Source: Taenia hydatigena (lineage: Eukaryota; Platyhelminthes; Cestoda; Cyclophyllidea; Taeniidae). From it: a stretch of DNA of 64,000 nucleotides. Positions within the stretch are counted from its first letter, which is position 1. Each line of letters begins with the position of its first letter. The translations under genes and the position numbers were made by a program. Positions 37,215 to 49,929 of this stretch are shown in pieces. The DNA is taken from positions 12,651,905-12,715,904 of the forward strand of contig JADWOT020000002.1 in assembly GCA_036345935.2 (NCBI GenBank). The letters are read 5' to 3'. The notes below the pieces were generated by a model that did not search any database, was not told where the DNA came from, and saw only the letters and a list, made by a program, of their open reading frames with translations.

Positions 37215-38530
37215 ACATGAGTAGATCAATATTACTAAATTTCATCCAGTGAGCGCCAAATTCGCAATCACGAAGGGGATCATTACTGCGAAATTTCATC
37301 CAGTAGAGAGCGAAATTCGCATTCACGAGGGGATCAACACTACAAACTTGCATCCAGTGAGGACAAAATTTGCAATCACGATGGGAAAAATACCGTGAAA
37401 TTTCTTCCAGTAAGGACAAAATTTGCAGTCGCGAGGGGATCAATACTACAAGATTTCATCCATCCAAGACGAAATTCAAAACCACGAGGAGATCAATACC
37501 ACTATAATTATTTTATTAAAAGCAAAATTCGCAATCATGTGGGTATCATTAATACAAAATTTTACCATGTGAGGGCAAAATTCACAACCACAAGGGGTCA
37601 TTACTATAAAATTTCATTAAGCAAGGGCAAAATTCGCAATCACAAGGGGAACAATACCAAAAATTTCATCCAGTGAGGGCGAAATTCCCAATCACGAGGA
37701 AATAAATACGACAAAATTTCATCCAGTGAGGGCAAAACTTGCAATCACGAGGGGATTATTACTACAATATTTCTTCCGGTGAAAGCGCAATTTGCAATTA
37801 CGAGGGTATCAACACTACAAAATTTCATCCGATGATGGCGAAATTGGCAACCACAAAGGGAATAATACGACAAAATTTCATCCAGTAAGGACGAAATTCG
37901 CAATCACGAGGGGATCAATATTACAAGGTTTCATCCAGTGAGGGCGAAGTTCGCAATCTCGAAGGGATCAATACTACCAAATTTCATCCAGTAAGGACGA
38001 AATTAACAATCACGAGGGGATCAATTCAACAATATTTCATTCAGTGAGGGCGAAATTGGCAACCACGAGGGGATCAATACCACAGAATTTCATCCAATGA
38101 GGAGGAAATTCGCAATCTTGAGGTGATCATAACTACAAAATTTAACCCAGTGCGGGCGAAATTGGCAACCACGAGGGGATTAATACAACAAAATTTCATC
38201 CAGTAAGGACGAAATTAGCAATCATGAGGGGATCAATACTACAATATTTCATCCAGTGAGGACGAAATTCGCAATCACATGGGAGTCAATGCTACAAAAT
38301 TTCATCCAGTGAGCGCCAAATCCGCAATCACGAGGGGATCAATACCACAAAATTTCATCCATTAAGGGCGAAATTCGCAATCAGGCGTGGGTTAATACCA
38401 CAAAATTGCATTTACTGTGGGTGAAATTCGCACCCTCGTGGAAATGATTACAACAAACTTGCAGTTATTGAGGGCTAAATTAGCATACGCGTGGAAATGA
38501 ATACTATAAAATTGCATTCAGCAAAAACGA
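37215..38530. repeat. 53-bp minisatellite, about 25 units
   Basis: Tandem units repeat with a spacing of 53-54 bases (for example CATCCAGT at about 37879, 37932, 37985 and 38038). Each unit contains CATCCAGTGAGG, GCGAAATTCGCAATCACGAG and GGGATCAATACTACAAAATT. Units differ by substitutions, and those at both ends are the most diverged, as expected for unequal exchange. The period is not a multiple of three and frames do not stay open, so it is non-coding. Confidence 0.95.
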
Positions 38531-39084
38531 AATTGACAATCTCAGCCCTTCCTTTTTTTGTCAGTTTGCTCATGCTCATCGGAGGCAATATCCATTTAAA
38601 GTCGGGTTTAAACAGCCGGAATCTCTATGACCTCTACAGAAAAGGCATGATTTCTGAAAACATGATTTCTTCTATTTTTTTATTCCACAGGTACATCGCA
38701 ATTCAGATGTTACATTGTATTTAGCCATCGAAAACTTTTTTGCACGAAATAAATGCAGTCATCCACCAAAAAAATCCCCCCATGCATTTCACTATCCTAT
38801 CCCGCCTTTTATGCTTATAACTATTTAAATCAGTCAATCATAAAAAAAAAATAATACTTTCTATAAGGAGCATTAGGCCCATTGGCAACAATCAGCTCAT
38901 CAAATATATGTGACGTTAGTATGGGGGGAGTTGACAAGTACCGTACCTCCCACCAGGCGACACAATCACCACGACCTCCGAGAAAAGGGACGAGATATGG
39001 ATCAAGTTTGTGACACCTGGAGTCATACCAAGGACACAACCTTCTGAGCGTTTGCCTTCAAGCACATACGCGATCCCATGGGAC
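38531..39084. other. Stretch between minisatellite and repeat E2
   Basis: No gene recognised. The only frame on the minus strand (38830-39039) has no motif. It contains short A-runs near 38770 and 38845. Confidence 0.4.
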
Positions 39085-40385
39085 TGCGATTCTCCGCGTC
39101 ATGGAAGGAGTGCCCAATGAATTACACTCTGCTTAATCGGGCAGCAAGACTCGTGATGAAAGAGTGCGAAGTCTTTCAGCGCACCAATGACTGTATTAAA
39201 CAGAGGAGACATTTATCACATCCTTCGCAACTGAAAAAAAGGGGTTCGATAGCCTTTCGTAGAAACAAAGAAATCATGTCCGTATGCAGAAATCATTACA
39301 AGTCTCCAACCAACAGCCACTTTTGACACAACATTGACCACCTGATAGAGAGGCATGTCATTTACCCAGGCAGAAATCAAATTGTCACATAAAAAATCTC
39401 AAGTGACCTCACGGAGAGAAGACAATGCATTGGTTTATGGATTTGGCATTTTAGAGTCCGGGTTATTTCGCATCTCTTCTCACATCTGCGCTGAGACGAT
39501 CTCTAGTGTTATGCCATCACTCAGTGAAATGTTGGATAGGTTACATCCCAACCGGTTTGCCATCTTTGCAAGAATCAAAACTTCCCATCCATTCACTGAA
39601 GTCAGCATGCATTACTTTATTGTCAACTGCCGCTAAAGTCAGTAATTACTTTATCAACTACAGCAAAGGAAAGGAAGTTCTACGAAACGCCATCTCATAG
39701 GTGGACTCTCACAACCAACCACCAGAGTGACCGAAATGCACAGTTGGCAGCTCAGTAATGCGCTAAGGACTGAAATTTTGGTCGAGTTTAATATTGTACA
39801 ATCGCTAAACTAACCTCATACAATTTCCTCGGCTCAATTTTGTGGTTTCTCCCAATAATTATCACCAGATCATCAAAGTTACCGCTGACTCCTCCCGGAT
39901 TTCTCGACTGCCCTCAAGCAGCGAACCCGCAGATTCGACGTGCAATTTATCGCCACAAATAAATCACTGGTAACCAATAATAGGGAAATCCGATCACCCG
40001 CATTTCGTCGTAATTTGAGGAAGTCTTAAATTGACCACAATCAGCAGACATCATCGCAGTGCAAAATGAGCTCAAAGTAAATAAACGCGACCCACGTCAG
40101 CATTTAATTAAATACTTTGATGGAATTCGATCAATTCACCACAAGCATTACACAAGTCACTAATTCAGCAAGCCTCAAAGGTCGACACTTACGCTATCAT
40201 GTCAACACTGCGAGTTTACTTATGTGCATGCATAAAATAAGTCAAGAATTTCCAAAATGGAAGCTCACATGCCCGAACTCTTTAGCGCAAACTTCGAACC
40301 AGGCGTAGCGACGACCACATCAAAGCCGACATTTCATATATGCCGCTAAACACGCGAAAAGGGTATTGTGTATGAACAAAGCAAA
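39085..40385 (+). repeat. Direct repeat pair E, copy 2
   Basis: This is the diverged partner of 12880-14110, in the same orientation. Matching blocks are spread over about 1.3 kb in the same order. No domain-bearing frame is shared by the two copies. Confidence 0.6.
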
Positions 40386-42868
40386 ATAATTGCCATAGGA
40401 AAAATACTGTGCAGAAATTTTTGCAAACGCAATTAGGTATAGCGCTTGTACAAGACTTTAAAATACGATTTTATGATTTTAGTGATTCTTATTACACAGA
40501 TCAGCTAAAAAAACGACTTTTCCTAGATTTTAATTACTATCTATTAGAATTTTAGGCAATTTTTTGATTGCGTTTATTTTTTTAAGACCGCAACAACAAA
40601 AAGATACTGCAATAGTGTGGCGCTCATACCTCTCCATCCTAACCTTTTACACGAGAGGCAGGAACACAACGTGAATCTCCCGGCGTCGACAATGGCCATC
40701 GCGCAACCTTTTATTGACTCGTCATTGGCTTATCTTTTTGTATACGGCAATAAATGTGTCTCAGAACATTCAACCTTCTCGCATTAGGCATGGGCGGGGA
40801 GACGAATGAGGAAATCCCTGCAAACGCAGCCTGTGTTAATAATGCGTGTAGTATCCAGCACACACTCAGCTGTGGACAATGAAGGACTTGGCTAGTTACT
40901 TATACTTAACCCAAATACAGTGTAACTACAATTTAACATAACAATAAAAGTACTCAGCACAAGTGATTTTGCGTTTGTTGCCTGTCCAGCTCTAAGCCTC
41001 GTCTACGGTCACTTGGATGGTGTTTGTACCTTCGTCGATGGGCCGGTTTCTAGTCCACTCTAGTAGTTTCAATTATTTTCGCGTGTCAAGCATAGTTATT
41101 TAGATGATGAGAGCAACCAAATTTTGGGCACAACCCTCCGTAATATCTTATGATAGGTACAGCATTCATCGATAGGCAGATTCTTGTGCTTACTGTTGGC
41201 ACTTGGGTTTTGAATGTCTATGTTCTTTTTGAAAAGACATGTATTCATCGTTTAGTTTGTGCGAAAATGCCATTCCTTTAGGATAGTTAGATTTAAATAA
41301 CTTTTTGCTTGAAGTTAACTTCTCTCATTATGATCGGCGGTGTCATTGCTGCTGATGATACGGTGGACCGTACGCCTGACAAATCATCCTCCTCTTCTGC
41401 GATTTCCTGTAATTCGAGGTTTCATGAACTGGATAAAAATAATCACAAGGATAGTCTACCTGTCCGTGGGGGTCTGCAGAGATCTGCAGCAGGCGGGTGG
41501 ATTTAGTCCCATAAACTCCACGTTCAGGACACCGCACTCGTGGTGAGCCTTTAGTTTTGTGTGCGAACACGTAGCACAGTGAGGTCAGCCGAGACTGAGT
41601 CATTACTAACTTCCAATCCGCTGCAAGCCTAAGTCGGTGCACAGGTTATCAGGGCGCTTCCATATCATACCAACACACGAACTACTTTTCGCCCACCACA
41701 ACCAACACAGTCGGTTGTCTCAAGCGTACCGATTAATTGTCCTGGGTGGAGCAACGTCAACACGAATGTGCATTTGTGCCTCAGACGTAAGCACTACCAA
41801 TCCACTTTCCTCCTTGCGAATGTGACGCTGTCCCAAGTGACGGCGTCATGCATTGACTTTGCTTTTGGGGACCATTAATGCTCTCTAATCCGGCAAAAAA
41901 TGCAGCACTTCCTGCAACTAGTGGTCAGGATTCTTTTGACAACCCGATTTCATTAAATCCTCCCTGATTCCACTTTATGGCATGGTCGGAGGGCACACTG
42001 GCCTAAAAGTAGGGTCATGTGAGTAAAGGCGGGTCCAAATTGTCCCTTGCAGCTAACGTTTCGCGTCTGTTCACCCTAACCTGCTCGCTCCGACTTTTGT
42101 GCTGTCCAGCCATATTGCCTAGCTACGTTGTGTAGAGACAATGAGGAGGTGGAAGAGATGTCACTTGATTGACGTCTCCACTGATGGACGGACTGTACAC
42201 AACAGCGTTATGCCGTTTTCCTTTTGTAAACAGCAATCCTGCCAAACGCAGAAATGTGGTCATCGATAAAGAATAGACGTCAACAACAGATTCACCCTTC
42301 AGGGACAGATGCCTCCCTGACCTCTGGCTAAAATTTGGCATTCAACATTAGACATTTCAGTAGCTGCCTTTTAGGATAAGGTCGGCTTGCAACCAGCACT
42401 ACAATGTAGTCCCGCGGTCGCAGCGAAGTCAAATGGTTGCATTGCGGCAAATGCGTCACCAGCGTTTAGGTGGACTAAGAGGCTACTTGCGTGACCTGAA
42501 GGCTAAGCCGGGGCGACTAAGTAATGTGCGTAATCAAAGGCAGATTTAATCCAACTGCTAGAGCATTGCAATGCCTTCAACGGATTCTAATCTATAAGCT
42601 GCATGTTAGACTTGACGCAGCAGCTTATGGAATGCTGTAATAATTTCACTTTTTTGGAGGATTTTGTAATGCGCGCTTAGACCACTGTATGTTTCACCTC
42701 TCACAACCGCAGATAAGCAAAAAACGCTACAAAATTAGCACCAAGTGCCACCTATTCTTTTGCCATTATTTTGTGCAAGCAGTGAGAATGAGCCTTGACA
42801 AACTCTGATCAGGCACATGCACATCCACACAAAGCTGCCCTCCTGATAGATGGCGTACTACAAACAAT
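40386..42868. other. Unassigned 2.5 kb
   Basis: No gene recognised. A plus frame at 41309-41506 begins with a hydrophobic MKLTSLIMIGGVIAADD segment that resembles a short signal peptide, but it is overlapped antisense by a longer frame (41343-41642 minus) and has no support beyond that. Confidence 0.35.
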
Positions 42869-43315
42869 TCACTTTGTAGTACTTCGATAATATTTATGCA
42901 GAGCATGAGACAACCACATTCCATCACATGGGATAGAAAACCGACTCCACGATTCGACAGGTGATGTCAGCACAGTCAGAAGTGCTATTTCTCCCATCGG
43001 AAAGAAAGTTGGACTAAAGTAGACGTTGTAAATACTGCTGCGTTCCTCTCGGTGTCCATCAATTGGATGCCTGTGAAGGGTAGATGCAAGCTTCATTGTC
43101 CAATTAAAAGTCGACCGCATAGTTCAAACTGATGCAGTGTAGGTGTCCGAACTGGTGCATTTAGGCAGATGCAAATAGAAGCAATGAGAGTGGCACTGAT
43201 GAGACCTTGTACGACCACCACCTCCAACAATGCTGACTTCTGTCAGCACGAAGTATTTGATGCTGGGTTCACTGGACTGCCTCCATCTTACTTCTTTCCT
43301 CTCTTTCTTTAGCAT
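42869..43315 (-). CDS. Two adjacent candidate exons, unknown protein
   Basis: Two minus-strand frames follow each other within four bases: 43315-43124 (with a SSEPSIKYFVLTEVSIVGGGG segment) and 43120-42869 (with HPIDGHREERSSIYNVYF, then FPMGEIALLTVL and PCDGMWLSHAL). The composition is protein-like. A GTCTCA..CACCAG interval inside the first frame might be a short intron. No family is recognised. They lie downstream of the FBXO4-like gene on the same strand, with about 0.8 kb between, and could belong to a separate gene. Confidence 0.2.
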
Positions 43316-44092
43316 GCCAAACAGCGATGACTTCCAAACAGTTGAACCTCACTTTGGATCGTGGCATATTCTCCTCATCCCTGCAGTGCTTGCTTAAGTG
43401 GTTTCATGTGAGGCCTAGCAACTAAGGCATGGAGGTGGTCAAAATTCGTCTAAAAGAAATACACCTTCTTCCTGTGATGCTCTTTTCCATGCGACCTTTT
43501 GTGATTCCACACTTTAAACTACAGTTCCTTAGATCGACATTGTAGGAAGAAAACGTGGCAAATGGTGCTGAGGTCCTCCCTCTTCACATAACTTGCGGAA
43601 GGCACCAATGCAAATCCACGACAAGGCCAGTCCGCAGTCAGGAAATTTCGCGACTCCCTCTCAACAATCCTAACTAAACAGCACAATAACTTCACTTTCG
43701 ATGGAACAATAGCCTGTTTGTGGTTGTCATCTTCCTAAGTTCCATTCCTTTTCTACAGTCTCGGGCTCCGAAGTGACAAAAAATAAGGGCATTTTAGAGG
43801 GCTTCCCCAAATGTCTTGTTTCAAGTTGTTCCACCTTAACTGACTCCATTTGTTCATTCATTTACCGACCCGATGCACCCTCTGTCACCACAGCATTTGG
43901 CGTAGTACTACAAAGGTCTGCACTTACTTATCCAACCACTCAGCAAAAGCAGCGTAGCAACTCAACGACTGCAATGCATTCCAACAAGTCATTCCATGCC
44001 TCACTCACACCATTCCCAGTTCAGTTACCCAACAAAATAAGCAATGAAAACAAACAAAGACATCATCTACGTTAAATACACAAAGAATACAA

Positions 44093-45050
44093 TCACACGA
44101 TTTGTCTCTCGCCTGCCACGCAATCGTGCTTCTGACCACTCTCAAGTCTTTTGCACATCACGTCGTAAAAGCTCCATTCCAACAAGTCTGACCAGTTGGT
44201 AAAGTTCCCGCCATGGCGCTTAATGCACCACAATCGCCAATTCGTCTGCACAGTAGCCAGCGGAGAGCCGTCCAAGCCACCGACGCTCTGAATGAATCGT
44301 GCCAGACTATCCATCTCACTTGACTCATCTTCCTCCGCATTTATAATCACCGCAATCGACAATGTTTGATGAGGTGCAAGAGATTCCAAGGTGGATGCAA
44401 AATCATCCTTCAGGAGGCGCGAAGCATCCGCCAAATAGATTATGCAGTCACAGCAGTCATGTCTATCTCGTTCTCCCGCAAATGTTGCCTCTCTAGAAAT
44501 AAAACTCTTACCTCTTTCAGCCGAATGAACAGAAAAAATGCAGCCATGCATACCGACAATGCGCGTGTGACATCGGTACTTGATCATTGAAAGGTAGCCG
44601 AATAGCGGGATGTTGGATGCTTCCATCCGCAGTGCAAATTCCCCCCTCCGACATCGCTCTTACATTACGGTCTGGCAAAATGCTCAAGTGTGCAGTTCTT
44701 GGGGCTTTGCCACGAGCAGGCGCCGACATGAAACGTTCATAAGAGTCACTTTGCACCTTCTGATATCGAATGGCTTCAGAAGCGTTTTGAAAAGAGGTAG
44801 GTGAGGACTGTGGGAAGAGTAGCTGGCAAAGACGTTTGCCTAACCAACTCCACCGGTTAATGTGGTTATGTATGAGGATGGGGAATGGGCATGTTGAGAG
44901 GATCCACCTCCAACTTGGAATGCTCTCGCATACATTCACCAAATCCGACACATCAAGAAATCCACAAATTCGAAAGGCCAATTCAGGTCGAAGATCGGTG
45001 ATTTTACGCTGCGAACTATCTTCTGCCTGAAGCATCAAGAAAGTGCACAA
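44093..45050 (-). CDS. FBXO4: F-box protein, FBXO4-like
   Basis: FBXO4 is a substrate receptor of SCF ubiquitin ligases; it joins an F-box (binds Skp1) to an atypical small-GTPase-like domain. The exon 45050-44669 encodes the F-box near its start (LRPELAFRICGFLDVSDLV, then WRWILS), followed by a linker with YERFMSAPARGKAP. The frame then changes. A 49-base GT..AG intron at 44668-44620, phase 1, joins it to 44619-44093, which carries IPLFGYLSMIKYR, CCDCIIYLADASRLLKDDF, LSIAVIINAEEDESSEMDSL and TNWRLWCIKRHGG. This order matches the GTPase-like half of FBXO4 proteins. The product would be about 302 residues, shorter than the vertebrate protein (about 390). A good acceptor (GATGCTTCAG) just inside the frame suggests an upstream first exon not located. 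The intron border is my inference; a frameshift mutation is the alternative. Confidence 0.72.
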
Positions 45051-47044
45051 TCATGACTGGGAATGGAAATGGCATTAGCAAAACTTTGTACGGGACAAAC
45101 AGCCAAACAAATGAACGAGTTTAATGCGAGAAATGACAATTGGGATATGCGGCAAACAATTGAAGGCTACTACAACTCACCATTATTGAAAGGTGCTAGC
45201 ATAGGCGATTTGCATGACAACGATCCAGAAAGTCACGCCTTGAGGCTAGCACATCGGTCCTTTCCGAATCGTCCAGTTTCAAAGTCATGTGCCCACGACG
45301 TCTGCACACTTCTTCCTCGTATAACTATGAGGCAACCAATAATTCAACATCACAGTCTGCGCTACGTCAACTTATCCCAACAATGACATCAGTGCTGTTG
45401 CATCTCACTAAACATAGGCAACTGCTTCATGTGATAGCAAACCATTCCCCTGGGGGTCATCGCGCCATATATTTGCTACTTGTTGTGAAAACCATTGGGC
45501 TTATCTACCACGGAAGGAAGCATTGTGTTAACGAAATACTGAGCTGCAAAATATTTTTAAAACAGGTAGGATGCGACACTGTTATGAGTAGAATCAGCTA
45601 TCAGCTGCATAAATGTACCTTATTCGTCTATTCCATGAGCCAAAACGAGAACACAAGAACTCATCAAAAGTTTTAACTCTCTTCTCGCTTCGGGTCTATT
45701 CACACCTCCATGACAATGCGCTTCTAGCTATAGACATAATACACATTAAGCAACAAAAAAGTTTGTGTATATCCTAATACACTGGCATAAGTGTGGACGT
45801 TTATCTTTCCTAAATAGGCAGCTCCTTCAATCTACTGAAGACAAATGGAAACAGGGAAATTCAAAGCATATTTGTCTGTTATGCAAAATTAAACGACATC
45901 AGAGATCTGCGACAATCCTCAACACCGTGTAACGGTATGCTAAGCGAGACTGCGAGACACTATTGGCCTGCCTGCCTGGTCCAGCACAACGTCCAACCCA
46001 AGGTAAGTGATAACAACGTGGTCACGCTTGGAACTGGGCTATGGCAGTCAAAAATTCTCCATTTGTTTGCAAGTTAGGTTCATCTCAAAAATGAGTCACT
46101 CCCACCAAACCTCATGGCAGGTGAATCATTTTTTACATCCAGCGATACTTGACGCGAATCAAATCCTAGGCGAACAAATCATAAGTAAATGTATGGACCG
46201 ACAGCACTAAGCAGGCACAGTAGCAGATCAACAACCATAGGTAACGCCAAAACTACCAAGGCCAAAGGTATAGAGTAGGCATTTTATTCACAAAACACCC
46301 GTACACTACATAACTAGCAATGAGTCGTTATCTCTATGCTCATGCACTAACTCTCCAAAATCACCACAGTTGCGACTTAATTTCGACAAACAAGTGATCC
46401 TACGAAATGGGAAAGCGGCACAATTAATCACTTGGTCTAAATCACCAAATCAGAATAGTAGAGAAGGTATTAATCGTGCCCCTTAATGATCACAAATGTC
46501 ACACGAATCCCGCACTGACAAAACCGGCTACTTTATGCGTTAAATCCACTACCCAAAAGGAGGTGCAAACCTTAATTTACATCATACACAAAAATAAGTG
46601 CACAGCCACTAAGTCCAGTCCACAACACTCAGCCAGAAACACATGCTACAAAACTTCAACATAGAAGACACAAAATGGGAAGGAAACGAGACATGGATTA
46701 GTAACCAGTATTAAAAATTAATACGCACTCACCGCTGCTGGCCACGGATTTGCAAGTACTAACAGATGACACACGAAGATGCAACGCGCGCCTACCATCC
46801 TTGAACTTGAGTTCCAGTAAATGTTAATCCACAATGTAAAACAAAATCTCCGAAATTAAATTTAAAGAAATTTAATTCGCAAATATCACATTATTGTGTT
46901 CCGCATATTTGACGTAATTGGTGATGTTTAAACACTGGAAATTCTAAAGTTTTCTTCTTGTCTACTATGAGTCATTTGCGGGTGTCGCTGGGCAAAATTA
47001 AACATATTTTTAACCTTTCTTTTAGATTTAATACGCACCTCAAG
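45051..47044. other. Unassigned 2 kb between FBXO4-like gene and gypsy relic
   Basis: No gene recognised. Plus-strand frames at 45063-45386 and 45287-45676 (107 and 129 codons) overlap in different frames, lack motifs and lie over the expected upstream region of the FBXO4-like gene. The interval is AT-rich from 46.8 kb. Confidence 0.4.
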
Positions 47045-48388
47045 GCACTGTTGTTTGCAACTTCCTTACGGAGAAGACGCTCATTTTGCGGCCTATGCGC
47101 ATCTTGAACGGGGATACACTAGCTGATGCGTGAACTGTAGACCTACACGCGAGAAGAGCGCATCTTAGGCCCAAAGCCCAATCGTCAGGCCATGTCTTCT
47201 TGGTCAAAGCCTTTGGTATTCCTATTAGGATGCGAATTCACTCTTTCTACCCGTCCATTTTCCTACGGATCCCCAGGCGTCGAGGGCGTCCTTGCGATTC
47301 TGGGAGTTCTGCATCGTTCAGTGAAGAGTCGGCTTTCGAAAATAGGACCTTGGTTGCTATGGGCTGATTTGGGTACTCCATGCTGACGGATCCAATGATT
47401 GAAGTAGACTGACGCGAACATTTCGGCGTCTTGCGACTTCGTGAGTTCCACTTCGGCCACTTTCGTGAAGTAGTCAACCATAACAAGAATATATCTGTTT
47501 TCCTTCTTGCTAAGTGGCAGAGGACCCATAATGTCGATACTTACTCTCCGTCCAGGGGACCCAGAGACATGGGTTGCAGGGGTGCAGTCGCTGTGGAGTG
47601 AGGCTTCTTGAAACTGCTGTAAGCGATGCAGATTCGGCAGAAGTCTACCACGTCTGGGGGGAGAGGGCCACCAGCATCGTTTGCTCAAGGCCTCCACAAT
47701 CTTTTACTCGCCTTCATGACCCAGTTGCTCGTGCAACTCTTGAAGGACCGCTTGTATTAAAGAACCTGGAATGACCAGGCGCTTGGGGGAACGTGGCGTC
47801 TTCTTGGTACCATGAAGCCTCATCTTCCAGGGAGAGTCTGAACTACAGTTGCCATATCCGTCTGGCTGTCTTCTGGACAAGTTCGTCTCTTCCGCAGTAG
47901 GCTTATACGGGGATGCGAGAAACTACTCTTACACCAGAGCCGTGTCAGGACCAGTATTCTGCATTTTCCTCCACCGATGCTTAGTAGGCTCTCTCAAAAA
48001 TAGCGTATCCACTGCACCGCTATCCCCTTCTGCTGAGAGAGGTCTGCCGGACAATGCGTCTGTGTTGCTATTCTTATTTTCTTTTCTGTATTGCACTCTA
48101 AAGTCATACCGTTGCAGTTCCTCGTACCGGCGTGCAACCCTAACAATCGATCGCCTTCTTTGTCTTTAACCAGATCAGCGTCAAATGGTCTGTTCTCACT
48201 CTGATCTGTCTCGCTATCAGGTAGCGCTTGAAGTGTCGCATCATTGTGTAGATGTCGAAAATTTCACGTTCTGTTGCACTCTTCTGTCTCTTTTTGTTGG
48301 GTCTGTCATTAGCGTAGGCGATGACGTGTTCTCTGCCTTCTTTGTCTCTTTGCAAAAGTACACCGCCCACAGGCCCGACGTCAACCAT
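47045..48388 (-). mobile_element. Ty3/gypsy pol relic (RNase H-integrase), truncated
   Basis: Minus-strand remains of a Ty3/gypsy LTR retrotransposon. In order: an RNase H segment (48388-48140; GGVLLQRDKEGREHVIAYA and VRTDHLTLIWLK), a zinc-binding region (LHEQLGHEG near 47725, CWWP, then FCRIC in another frame), and the integrase core (SIDIMGPLP, YILVMVDYFTKV, HSNQGPIFES) continuing in shifted frames to about 47045. Several frameshifts and stops interrupt it, and the second catalytic aspartate is Asn in HSNQGP. Gag, protease and reverse transcriptase are absent. The 5' break falls inside the RNase H start and coincides within about 10 bp with the inner end of inverted arm R. No LTRs were seen. 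Confidence 0.85.
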
Positions 48389-49131
48389 GTATTGTTGGTT
48401 CCTTATCGGCTTGTAATAATTGGCTAAATTTAAGGTAGTAAGGTAGGTGTGGGGGCTTTGTTTGGTAAAGAAATGTACGTATTTTTATGACAAAGTTCTT
48501 GGTGTCGATTAATTAACGAAGTCTCTGGGCTGTGGCAAACCCGTTGTAATGGCGGTGGGTGAGGTGATATTGCAAGAGCCAATCACCTCCTTTTTTGTTG
48601 TGTACTTTATGATTTTTTCAGACGCTTTTTCGCTAGTGGGTAGTTCTTGAGCCAAACGGAAGAGAGCCGATGCAACACGTAGGATTGTAGTGTTTTCTGT
48701 TCTTCAAAGCCCCTGTGACTTATTCTTTTTTACATCATGATTCATTCCACTTCCCTCTTGTGTTTTCGTTGTATTTTTGCCATTCGCTTCCACTTCACCA
48801 TGACCCTACTTTTCTTACAGACAAGGAGCGGGATACGGCAAAGGCAGTGATTAACAGCTAATTGCTGAACCTACACCCCTCAACCACCTTCAGCCTCGTG
48901 CTACAGCACTATCATCGCGACCAAGAAGCCGGAGATCGCTGACGATCCCCTCGACAGCTCTGTCTCCTCCGCCTGTATAGCACCCACCATCTACGCAGAC
49001 TGAGTATAAAGGTTAACGACCAGTGTGTCTTTGACGTTGCCTCTCTTGCTGTATGTCCAGCCCATCAAATTCCCTACTGCAGTGGTAACTCTTACCCGTT
49101 AACCCTCCACTTCTCCGCACCCTTTTTATTT

Positions 49132-49377
49132 GAAGTGGCGCGCATTCATGCCACCATTAATGAGTGGTCAGTTGTTGCTTCACCTGAAAATGAAATCACT
49201 ACAGCTGATGGTTCTGCTACTATCGCTGCTTCCTCGTTGCCTGTCCGTGAGGTTATGGATTTGGTTACGCTGGCCTTGGAAGTGGCAAAACCTGACGAAT
49301 ATGCGGTTCTTGCTGTTCGTCGATGCCCTACAGGAGGGAAGAAAAGGGAGTGTGCGACTTGCTTTGTCCGAAGTGTA
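49132..49377 (+). CDS. Gene Y exon with RA/ubiquitin-like fold signature
   Basis: The open frame VARIHATINEWSVV, then TIAASSLPVREVMDLVTLAL and KPDEYAVLAVRRC, ends at a consensus donor (AGT|GTAAGT). The arrangement of a strand, a short turn, SLPVREVMDLVTLAL as the helix and a following DEYAVLAVRR strand resembles Ras-association (RA) domains of the ubiquitin-like superfold. This is pattern resemblance only. The inverted copy at 11076-11345 is frameshifted. An upstream segment at 48832-48990 has weak similarity to an open frame on the minus strand of arm L (11462-11600), which may be the preceding exon. Confidence 0.35.
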
Positions 49378-49929
49378 AGTTTTTCCTTCCTATGCCATGT
49401 ATTGGCCGAATTAACTTAGACATTTTTCTGGCTAATCGGTAGTCATTTCATTGCGCATGAGTTACTCTTTTGCAAAATTAGCAGGCCTTTGTCGACTAAG
49501 ACTCTAGTATATCGGGACTGGTGTTTGATTGTCGAATATGGACCATTGTATTGTTCAACGAACTCGTGCTTAGGCAACCCCATCGGGTGACTTAAGTTGT
49601 CAGGACCTCTCAGTTCTCGATTGATCACTTTGATTTGCACCCGTCCTGATTTTGTGCTGCGGTTGTGATATAACCTGCCCCTAAAATTTGCGAACCCTAT
49701 GCAAAATGTCTTTTGTCGTTTTGAAATGCCTGTAATGAGTTTGAGTGGTTAAAGTTGGACAATATTCCTTCGCTTATTACCTACGTTTTGCTGTTACCAA
49801 GTCGTGAGCTGCTTGATAATGCATTGGATGATTTGAAAGAGTTCGTATGGTTATCGATGTTACCGATTAGAGCACGTTGTATGGATGTGATGGTGTCTGC
49901 TGCTGCCTCTTTGACGGCTGCTACCCTCT

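Noticed and set aside
37215..38530. CRISPR-like array
   Set aside because: The repeats are contiguous 53-bp units without unique spacers, and the DNA is eukaryotic; it is a minisatellite.
44493..44511. A 19-base GT..AG interval on the minus strand inside the FBXO4-like second exon (GTAAGAG..TTTCTAG)
   Set aside because: It is too short for known metazoan splicing, the frame is open through it, and removing it would require an upstream frame that contains a TGA.
44158..44590. Other frames overlapping the FBXO4-like exons (44158-44340 minus, 44366-44590 plus)
   Set aside because: They are shadows of the coding frame with no motifs of their own.
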